DNA from: Saccoglossus kowalevskii
Taxonomy: Eukaryota; Hemichordata; Enteropneusta; Harrimaniidae
DNA length: 36,713 nt
NCBI RefSeq assembly: GCF_000003605.2
Contig: NW_003111474.1
Span: 198,825-235,537, forward strand
Direction: 5' to 3'
Below the pieces are notes generated by a model. That model was not told the DNA's origin and ran no database searches. It saw only the letters and a list, made by a program, of their open reading frames with translations. A program made the position numbers and the translations under genes. Position 1 is the first letter of the stretch. The number at the start of each line of letters is the position of its first letter. Positions 13,226 through 21,900 of this stretch are shown here, in pieces.

Positions 13226-14695
13226 TCAGACATTATAAGACATCCCTTTCTCCTTTTCAACGCACGAGGGCGTACAATGCTTGCAACTGCCGAAGGTAAG
13301 CATCCAGAACGTCCGCCGAAAGTCGACATTGAAAAATGCGTAGATAATCGGATTAAGGGCCGAATTCAGGTAACCGAGCCACACAAACGAACTAGTTAAC
13401 ATTGTTGGCACGTGACATTGTCTACAAAATGGCGCTATAATGTAAACAAGGAAAAAGGGCAGCCAACACACAGTAAAACATCCCACAACGATAGCCAGTG
13501 TCTTCGCTACCTTTCTCTCCTTTCGCAGAAGCATGCGCGCTTTTTTTCTCTCGTCGCTTTTTCCAGACTTTCCCCGCCGAGTCGGGGAGTTGCACACCGC
13601 GGATACCGGGCTTTCTGTCACCAACTTTTTCAACCTCAGCATAGCGACACTAGAAGAACGAAGTGGTGTGTGTCCGCATTCCCGTGGCAGCGTTGGCGTA
13701 GATTGACAGCTATGATACTCTACTATTCCATTTTGACTGCCCTGTAGTTTCACTTTAGAAACACGTCTGTTAAGCATCGGCGTTCCATAGATGAGCGTAG
13801 TTTTCACTTTATGCTCGTTTGTAAGCGATGATCTTGATATTAATTTCAATGTTTTGACTTTTTCCGGTTTTAGCAAAATATTTCCTTTCTGTTTTTCCTC
13901 GCTGCTAAAACTGTACTGCGAATCGAAAGAATCGGATTTCTCCAAGGTAGTAGTGGTGTTTTTCTGGCCGTTGTTGAATTTTCTCCTCAAACCAAACTTT
14001 TTCTCGCTCTTTGATGCGGCCTGGAATATTCGACAATAAACAAAAATCATGACTAAAAGTGGAAAGTAAAAAGAGCCGCATGCCGAGTATATGACATAAC
14101 CTGGAGCCTGTGTTAGCTGGCACCGTGTAGGGTCTCTTCCGTGATCCGGGTCTTTCCACCCAAAGATAGGCGGGGATGTGATCAATGCAGAAGCGATCCA
14201 AACACCCGCGATCATGCTAAAGCATAGGCGCTTGGAACGCTTGGCTGCGTACTTGAGAGGCTCTGTTATAGCAAAGTACCTATCTAAACTAATGCAACAT
14301 AGGTTTAATATCGACGCAGTACATAAAAGAACGTCCAGTGAAATCCAAATGTTACAAAAGACGACACCGAGCCACCACCTGCCCGTAATTTCTCCTACCA
14401 CGTGGAACGGCATCACGAACAGAGCGACCAAAAAATCCGCCCATGCAAGCGATACGATATAATAGTTCGTCACTGTCCGCAAACGACGCTGTGAGTATAC
14501 AGAAGCTATCACGAGAATATTTCCAATAACTGCGGCGAGAATGATACACGAGAGAACAACAAGGACCAATACGTGAGGATGAGGAGAAAACAATACCCCG
14601 TCGTGTCCGTGATCATCGCTTCCCAACGAGTCGTTATGGTTTCCCGAATAGTAGGATCCATTATAATACACATCAGCAAAAATAACGTGTGACAT
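13226..14695 (-). CDS. Class A aminergic GPCR (octopamine/tyramine/dopamine/5-HT1-like), complete, intronless
   Basis: This is a 489-aa seven-helix receptor for a biogenic amine, expected in the plasma membrane and coupled to G proteins. The short N-terminus has two N-glycosylation sequons (N12, N21). Visible landmarks are N59 in TM1; D87 (2.50) in TM2; C114 and C192 for the TM3-ECL2 disulfide; D121 (3.32), the amine-binding Asp; DRY at 138-140; W166 in TM4; S204 and S208 (5.42 and 5.46) with P212 in TM5, as in receptors for catechol or phenol amines; CWLPFF at 410-415 in TM6; W439 and Y442 in TM7; NPIIY at 448-452. The third intracellular loop is long (about 225-395), basic and Ser/Thr-rich, and the tail is short with several Cys (possible palmitoylation). 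A long loop with a short tail is the layout of alpha2/D2/5-HT1/tyramine receptors, which often couple to Gi/o. SPPIFGW at the end of TM4 and the GYVIYSACGSFY stretch recall invertebrate octopamine/tyramine receptors. The ligand cannot be settled by eye. The frame is unbroken from ATG to stop, so the coding region has no intron. The long open frames overlapping it on both strands are shadows. Confidence 0.95.
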   Translation of the reverse strand: MSHVIFADVYYNGSYYSGNHNDSLGSDDHGHDGVLFSPHPHVLVLVVLSCIILAAVIGNILVIASVYSQRRLRTVTNYYIVSLAWADFLVALFVMPFHVVGEITGRWWLGVVFCNIWISLDVLLCTASILNLCCISLDRYFAITEPLKYAAKRSKRLCFSMIAGVWIASALITSPPIFGWKDPDHGRDPTRCQLTQAPGYVIYSACGSFYFPLLVMIFVYCRIFQAASKSEKKFGLRRKFNNGQKNTTTTLEKSDSFDSQYSFSSEEKQKGNILLKPEKVKTLKLISRSSLTNEHKVKTTLIYGTPMLNRRVSKVKLQGSQNGIVEYHSCQSTPTLPRECGHTPLRSSSVAMLRLKKLVTESPVSAVCNSPTRRGKSGKSDERKKARMLLRKERKVAKTLAIVVGCFTVCWLPFFLVYIIAPFCRQCHVPTMLTSSFVWLGYLNSALNPIIYAFFNVDFRRTFWMLTFGSCKHCTPSCVEKEKGMSYNV

Positions 14696-14986
14696 TTTCT
14701 TGAATATTTATGGGAATAAACCATCCGAAAGGTACGCACAAGTCGTTTTCTACATCGTATCCATATTTGGCGCCGTCCAACTTATAAAAGCTATGCGAAT
14801 TTAATGGAACGTTCTTCCGGTCCGTTGTCGTTTATCGGAGTGATATATGTAGTTCACTGGTTCATATAGATTTACTGTTGGTGATTCCATTATACGATAG
14901 GTAAGTCAGCACACTATGTTCTTGAGCTATAAACACTGCTATGCTTCGAAGCACGCAGTGTAAAATCGTGGTGTTTACATTGTTCG

Positions 14987-14994
14987 TGACGTCA
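14987..14994. promoter_or_regulatory. Palindromic CRE (TGACGTCA) upstream of the GPCR
   Basis: This is a perfect eight-base CREB/ATF palindrome about 290 bp upstream of the GPCR start codon. The position suits a proximal promoter element, and cAMP-responsive control of an amine receptor is plausible. An eight-base site can arise by chance, and no transcription start is known here. Confidence 0.4.
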
Positions 14995-15647
14995 ACATAT
15001 TTGACACCAAAAGAGACACACATGCCGATGTTTACACATATAAAATCTGCTGTCAAGTCTTAGGATATTTGATTCAAAACACAAACTTAAATATAACCAT
15101 ATTGTGAAAATCTGATCTTGAAAATTTGAACTATTTATTGCGTGTAAAACGCGTGTGAGCACTACTTTTTCATTAAATATGTTAAGTTTTAGGATTCAAT
15201 TCACGTAGCTGCAGGTGTTTCACATAATTAATAAGGGTTACAAACCCCTATCACCTTGTATTTCACTTCTAAACATTGCCTGCATATGAATGAACGTTAA
15301 ACAAACATCCAAACATCATATTTTAATTGTTTGTTTTATCAATGTGATGACCAATATACACTTCTACCGACCTTTTGTGATCCTCATAAAAGCGTGTTTT
15401 AAATGACACCATTTATCGCAACAGATTTATTAAACTGTCTGATTTCAGAACGTATATGACATGACATGCTATGTGTCAATTTCATTATCTATTATGCTAT
15501 TTAAAAAAGCGTGGTAAAAAGGGTGAATCCGTGGCGCAATATGTGGACTCACGTGAGACACGTCGCTGTAACGCCAACATTATATTCTATTAACTCTTCA
15601 TATCGTTAGATATCGGACACAACAATGATTGGTTGACTGACATCTTT

Positions 15648-15837
15648 AATTTAAAGTGATTATAAATACTGACAGGCTACCATAGATACGGATCACCATG
15701 GCGACATTCTGTTTGTGTATTTTTATAGCTTGTAGTATCCTCAATTTACAGTGATTACAATATTGGCGGTTACTATAGATACAATTTACTATGGCGACAT
15801 CCTCTTCGTGTATTTTTGTAGCTGGTAGTGTTATAAA
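15648..15837 (+). repeat. 95-bp imperfect tandem duplication
   Basis: Two diverged copies start at 15648 and 15743. Shared blocks are AATTTAnAGTGATTA, CTATAGATAC or CCATAGATAC, ATGGCGACAT and CGTGTATTTTT or TGTGTATTTTT followed by TAGCT. A minus-strand open frame of 81 aa across it only reflects the duplication. Confidence 0.75.
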
Positions 15838-17299
15838 AAACATTATTGATCGGTTATAATAATTTTGTGAACGATTGTGTATGACTGCCACTATATAAGT
15901 CGCAATAGATCAACAGATATCGTGTTTTATTGTGCGGTATAATAAAACGTGAGAGAAGGAGTCATTGACAAAATTACATTTTCGACTCGGGTGGAATAAC
16001 CTACAAGGGTATACTTGTAACATGTTATAATTACTATATACATGTATCTTGTCATGGTGATAAAATCTAAGCATTAACATCACCTCCCGTGTGTATCACG
16101 TGTTTCAGTATTATTTACCATTTATTGCAGTGTTCCCCCCGGGTAAATTCACAAGCATACCGGACATTTTGCATGAATAATACTATCTGATTTACATGTG
16201 TGTTTTATTAAAATGGAAATCATTAACACGTCTATAACCTCTATTAAAGTTAAAGTTCGGCATTTTAGCTACCAAGCATCGTAAAACTCGGTGCCATGCT
16301 TAAAATTCCATGTATGTATACAGTGGTTGTTATGGAATGATGCGTACTAGTTGTAAGATTATAATCGTGAAACGGTTAAATTAGAAATATGTGACGGATG
16401 CAATAGTCAATGCAATAATGTGTATTACTATTTGCAAACGTGTTTTAGCGGAGTTCATCACCCATTTTCGTATACGCACCGTTAGGCTTAGTTTTACTCA
16501 TAATTGTTTCCGTTAATCTGACCGAACTCTTTTTTTTATGATCTTGACCTCTATTGAAAATAATTGCTGAATATTTATCTTCTTTTTTTCACCTTATTTT
16601 TATTGAAAACGATTGAATTCGTGATTAGATACTGTTAAAATATGTGACTAATCCTTGGTCGGTTTTATTAGCTTTTTTGTTATTTAGCCTATATGGATTT
16701 GATTATAAGCACTGGCATGTAAGCATGATTCCGGTGCTACACGGTAAAGGTAGTTTTCAAGCTTCAAGTCACAATATAATTATACGCGGAGTTTCATTAT
16801 GTATAGATGGAATGAAGTCAAATTGCATTTATTAATATACGTTGGAATAAAATGAATTAATGCACAGAAAACACCAAAAAATAGCTATGATGTTAAAACA
16901 ATACCCGACAAAACAGAATTGGCAAGATAATTGCATGTCACAAATATATTCAGATAGTGCTGTCTAGGGTCGAAGCAGATTTTTAAAATACTGGTCTAAA
17001 AGGGTTACAAGAACGAAAAGTTCATATCTCTTTGTCGACCATTATGGCAAACAAATATGAACGTTAATTTTTTCCATATTCTGCTTCTAACTTAACTTAA
17101 CTGGACTCGGGATTCTTCGTCTGGAAACTGAATTTTTTTTACTTTTTTTCTCATATATTTACATGTATTAACTCCGTTATCCACTTACAGAAATATCACG
17201 TTTATATCAAAAAACTTGAAGCAATATATTCGCAAATTATAAACAAAAAATATAAAAACTTTCTTGAATTTGTATTGAGCAGGATGCTTCTGCAGGAAA

Positions 17300-17307
17300 T
17301 GACGTCA
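17300..17307. promoter_or_regulatory. Palindromic CRE (TGACGTCA)
   Basis: A perfect TGACGTCA palindrome in the intergenic space, 419 bp from a second one at 17719-17726. Functional meaning is unproven; it is listed because three perfect copies occur between the two divergent genes. Confidence 0.25.
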
Positions 17308-17390
17308 CAAAAGTGTGTCTATCTCAATTAAGAATATTGAGGTGTGCATGTGTGTGTTTGAGTTCAAGTATACCATTTCAGTTGCTAGTA

Positions 17391-17445
17391 ATTTAGTATG
17401 ACGTATGAATTTAGTATAACGTATGAAATTTAGTATGACGTATTG
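17391..17445 (+). repeat. Three-copy short tandem repeat (ATTTAGTATGACGTAT)
   Basis: Three near-identical units of 18-19 bp, each ATTTAGTATRACGTAT, lie in a row. Each carries a core resembling a CRE half-site (GACGTA or AACGTA). Confidence 0.75.
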
Positions 17446-17718
17446 TAAATTATAAACTTCAATATTCAATAATACGGCGACACCTATGTTCGTTGACACT
17501 TATATTCAAACCCATGCTTATCATTAAAGATAACAATTTATCCGGACCGCTTATTATTTAGAACTATAATGGAAGTTTCTGAAATTTACGTTTTTGTAAT
17601 CGAATAAAACCATTGTTGCCCCTATAACGCTCATTTTTGACTTTTTTCATTCATGTTCTATAACAAGTTGAACGTATAAACTGATGTGCGGTATAAAACA
17701 TGTGTTACATTTGTTGAA

Positions 17719-17726
17719 TGACGTCA
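17719..17726. promoter_or_regulatory. Palindromic CRE (TGACGTCA)
   Basis: A perfect TGACGTCA palindrome about 1 kb upstream of the polymerase start codon. It is the third such palindrome in the intergenic interval and is supported only by its sequence. Confidence 0.25.
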
Positions 17727-18438
17727 TTAATTATGCAAATGATATATCAAAACAATACAATTGTCATATTTTGGGGGGGGATTTCGATCTCTGTTTTTTT
17801 TTTGTATTTTACGGTAGTTAGTTATGCTATTTATATATTCGATTGCATGTTTTATAGGGAAACAATGAGAATTGGATATCTGCCAAATTCGCTGTAAATA
17901 AATAGTCCTTCTTAAAAATGTATTTTGGGAAGTTTTACGAAAAAAGTTGAGTGCAATGACAGTGTAATCTGGATACATAAGACAGCTAATTCTTAAGTTA
18001 TTTAATAATGACGAATGACAACATTCTATATCTAAGTTATATCAGATCTTATGAATAAGTTAATTAAATTAGGGCTTAGATGGCAGCTTTGTTTGACACC
18101 GGATGTGAATAGAAAACCAGTTGTTAGTCCTTTATATTCACGTTATACAGTCGGTTTTATTACATTAGCGTACATGTCCTTAATAATGTTGAGAATTTGT
18201 GAAAATAAAATGTTGTGACATTTTATTTTAAAAGCTTTGTTTGAAAAGCCGCTGCTAAATAACTTTCCGAGATCTACAAATCATGCATCAATCGTATTTG
18301 AATTCCTGTTCTCTCGCTAGTTGTTCTTGACTGTAATAAATGTGTGGGTGTGGGTTGACATGTTATTCTGAAACCAAACTACTAGTATTCATTTTGAAAA
18401 TCAACTAGGTCTAGCCGATTTGGCAAGAAAAACTTGGA

Positions 18439-18658
18439 TACTGTAAAATGACTAATTTCCACTGGGTTTAAATTTCGCTGATTTACCATTTCAGGCATAT
18501 TCAGTGGGTTTTAATGTAAATTCACGGTTTTATCATTTAGATAATATGTTCTATGCTAAACTTTACATATTCAATGGGTTTGTTTTAATTTAGCGCATTT
18601 TCCAGTCAGCAAAATAAGCAAAATTAAAACCCAGTGAGTAATTAACCCTTTTACAGTA
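18439..18658. mobile_element. MITE-like element with TACTGTAAAA inverted ends, promoter-proximal
   Basis: The 220-bp segment starts TACTGTAAAATGACTAATTT and ends in TTTTACAGTA. The right end, read in reverse complement, gives TACTGTAAAAGGGTTAATTA and then CACTGGGTTT, which matches the left end over about 30 bp with small gaps. Inside are repeated CACTGGGTTT/CAGTGGGTTT/CAATGGGTTT blocks. Flanking or terminal TA dinucleotides fit a Tc1/mariner-type TA duplication. There is no coding capacity. It ends about 95 bp before the polymerase start codon and may supply promoter sequence. Confidence 0.75.
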
Positions 18659-18693
18659 AGCTCGCTTGAACATTTCTTGGTGAATCACAGGCA

Positions 18694-18707
18694 GCGCCCT
18701 CTGTCGG
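18694..18707 (-). promoter_or_regulatory. Weak CTCF-like motif near the polymerase promoter
   Basis: GCGCCCTCTGTCGG matches 12 of 14 positions of the CTCF core on the minus strand. It lies between the MITE-like element and the start codon. With two mismatches this is a suggestion only. Confidence 0.2.
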
Positions 18708-18750
18708 TTTACGTTCTCTGTCATGTACTAGTAATCGGTATAAATAAACC

Positions 18751-18761
18751 AAGATGGCTGC
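18751..18761 (+). promoter_or_regulatory. YY1-type motif overlapping the start codon
   Basis: AAGATGGCTGC overlaps the initiator ATG and closely matches the AAGATGGCGGC type of YY1 site, which in many animal housekeeping genes sits around the start codon. The ATG context (A at -3, G at +4) is also a strong Kozak context, which supports this start. A TATAAATA string at 18739-18746 lies only 8 bp before the ATG, too close to act as a TATA box for this start. Confidence 0.5.
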
Positions 18762-18932
18762 GCCCAGTAAAAGACGGAAAGTTGAAAAGGGGCCTGCTGT
18801 TAAGCAACAATTTACGATTAAATTCCCCGGAACCCTTCTTTATATTGTAGACGCCAAGATTCCAAGGGTGAGAGTGGATCATCTGAAAAAGCTTGCCAGG
18901 GGGAAAGGTATTCCAGTTGCGGATAATCTCAG
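18754..18932 (+). CDS. POLM: Polymerase exon 1 (nuclear signal, start of BRCT)
   Basis: Encodes residues 1-59 and two bases of codon 60. The donor is CTCAG/GTATGT. It contains KRRK and the first BRCT strand and helix, including DHLKKLARGKGI, which matches the MELARRKGF-type helix of TdT. Reading on into the intron adds only a short tail before a stop at 18958. Confidence 0.93.
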
Positions 18933-21900
18933 GTATGTTCTGCAGGGCTCATACCACTAATTGAATTTCCATAGACGACAATGTTAACATATGACGAGAT
19001 TGCTATATGAAAATGACGAAGAAAGTTGAAAATATGGCTCAAAAATGGGAAATCAACATGCCAGTAATCAACCATATGAAAAAAACTAACATGTTGGCCA
19101 GCTCAAACTCTTGCAAATCTCAGGTAAACAAGACACACCTACTGTATTTGGATTGCACCAAGAGAAATCACTGGAAAAACACCAAGATTAGAACATCCAT
19201 TAACACACAGAATAAACCCACAGGTACACAGCCGCTAAGTAGTAAACAAAAGACCACATGTTGGTCTCACCTCTGACCCAGGTGATTACGCCCTCAAATA
19301 GGAAGCACCTGAGAAAAATAATATTTAAAAAATTTCATTGGTTCTTGCTAGGCATTTAAATTGACGAGCAGCCATTGGTTAATTAGTGGCATGAGACCTG
19401 CACAGCTGGTGAGGCTTTCTAAACACATCTTCGCTGTCTCTGTAATTTGTGTAAAAATGGTACTATGGTAGCCCTGTTTACAGACATCCTCATGATAAAA
19501 TCACCTGTGATTCCGCGTTACATTGCACAATCAGTGCTGTCAGTGGTTCTAGAGCGGTGCCGGCGGCTAAGTACATATCCGACTCTTTTAGCACCTGTTT
19601 ATTACCCTAGAAACACAGTACCGAGTGCCTTTGGCGGTAAATTAATAAGAATAACAAAATAAGTAACAATATCAATGAATATGTGTAAACATGTTAAATG
19701 TGGATCCCATGCAACTTTTACACCGGACACCAAGGTTTAATGATCGGGATAATTATTTTCCTAGCAATCGTCCTTGCAACATTGCAATATTCCTAGGAAC
19801 ATTGTTAGTTATTTTGACTTTGACACTCCCGGACACAACAATATTCAAATAGATTTATTGCTTTAACTCATCCAATTTGATCACTAACCCTTATATGTGT
19901 CTCATTACAGTAATGACGTCACTCACATCATATCTGAACTTGAGACAAGAGACAAAGTATTAGAAATATTGAATAAAAGGTACAGAGATGTGAAACACGT
20001 TTATCTGGAAAATGAAGTTGAAATTGTCTCCATTCACTGGTTCACTGCCAGCATGGAAGAGAATAAACCAATCAAAGTTACTGCTGAACACAAACTTCCA
20101 CAAGAACAAAAGGTATATTGATACTGTGCCATGAGTAGGTGCTCTGCCAGAACCAGTAATGAGCAAGATCACACAATGTTTTTTTTGTTGCATTTCTCAT
20201 GCATTAACCAGTTGTCTGCCACTCAAAGACATAAGTACTTTGTCTTTTACTTACATCATGTTACGCTCAATTTTTGAATTTGTGGATTCAGTCTCAAGAG
20301 ATCAAATTCACCAATTTTTGTTATCTTAGTCTATTATACAGATAGACATTGATCTAAAAATGCGTAGTTGCTAAGGGCTTGGTACAAATTTCTGCATCTA
20401 TAGCTGTTGAGCTTATACACTGCTGATGTAACAAAAGACTGATTTATCTAGAAATTTTAAGTGTTATATTGCACAAATGGTTTGCACTCTAACTAGCATA
20501 GTTTGCAGTTGTTGATTGAAGGTCAGTTTCCATAGATGTCATTATTAAACGCCACAGGTTTATCCAATAGGGTTGAATGTAATAGCGATTTTGACCAGCA
20601 CTAAAACTAGTTCCCAGTTGTTTATTGAGCTAGAGTTTCAATAAGGAGCATTATTACTGCTAATAAACACACAAATGGAGTTAATACAAAGCAGTGGGAC
20701 TGACATTTGATAGCTACATATAAAACTGTGGACAATAAACTAGACAAGACGAGTGAATCATTGGTAACACCACTTTCAAATTTGTCTGCGATGCTTTAGT
20801 ATACTTCTTGGAAGAACACTGCAAAGATGATCACTTTAGGAAATGTCAGAGTAGCAAACTATTTTGTCAATAGTTGTCAATCTCTATGTGAAAAGCCAGT
20901 AAAACAGCAATTGGATTAGGCTAATTAGGCAGTCAGGGCATAACTTAACTTTCGAGGTGGTTATCATGGCTTTGCCTATTCATGAGATTTATTAATTTTT
21001 AAAGCAAGTAACATTGTCATCAATGATTTCAACTTATTCTTTGTAGTATTTACCTATGTTACTAATATAAGACATATTTAGACAGATTACCCTGCATAAT
21101 TTCAACTTGTTCTTTGTAGTATTTACCTATGTTACTAATGTAAGACATATTTAGACAGATTATTCTGTACAATTTAGATAAGTGGAAGTTTGAAAATCTG
21201 AACCAAATACTGTAGAATACTTTATTTTCGCTTGGAATTTATTTTCGCTATTTTCGCTGAAGGGATGATTCCGTGAAAATAAAAACCAGCGAATATAAAT
21301 TTTTTCCTATATTTTACATTAATCTCATCAAAAATCAGTGAAAATAAATTCCAAGCAAAACTCCCAAAAACCCTTTTCAGTGAAAATTAATTCCAGCGAA
21401 AATAAAGTATTCCACAGTACATAGTTATTGTATTGTAATTTGAAAACAAATTACAGATCCATAACTGACAGTTTTTGCTTTTAGGAAACCATAGCAACCA
21501 TAGAAGATGAAGCTGAGTATCAAGATACTAAATATGCCTGTCAGAGGAGAACACCACTTAAACACCACAACAAGATATTTACAGTGAGTAAAGTTTATTC
21601 AATCAAGCTGTTGTCAATAGACACTGCTCATGTCACATGTGACATCAGAACTAGAAAGCACTCCATAAGTACAAACCTCCATCGCACTTGCAAAATACAT
21701 AATCTTGTGGGACATAATGTATTATATGTATTTGTGAAGTTTGAACATGATTGGGCCAATAGAGTTCTAGAACAGGATTTAAGAAAAAAAAAGAAATGGC
21801 CACCAGTCAGCCATTATGAATCTGATATGCAAAACAAAGTGATGTGCATTAAGGTTTCCTAATTCCCGATATATGTACCAACTTTGAATGGCAGAAATTT

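Larger units (their letters stand above)
14696..18438. other. Intergenic region between the GPCR and the polymerase gene
   Basis: No supported gene. This is the divergent upstream space of two genes: the GPCR reads left and the polymerase reads right. It contains three perfect palindromic TGACGTCA sites (14987, 17300, 17719), a 95-bp tandem duplication at 15648-15837, and a short three-copy repeat at 17391-17445. Short open frames here have no recognisable features. Confidence 0.6.

Noticed and set aside
13412-14739. Several open frames of 65-111 aa on both strands across the GPCR
   Set aside because: They overlap a clearly conserved 489-aa receptor and show no features of their own.
15646-15891. 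Minus-strand open frame of 81 aa with an internal repeat
   Set aside because: Its internal repetition comes from the 95-bp DNA duplication.
18739-18746. TATAAATA as the polymerase TATA box
   Set aside because: It lies only 8 bp before the start codon, so it cannot direct the transcript that contains this start unless translation begins elsewhere.
19007-19662. Open frames of 89 and 71 aa in polymerase intron 1
   Set aside because: They lie between BRCT exons that join in phase, show no domain, and have no family resemblance.
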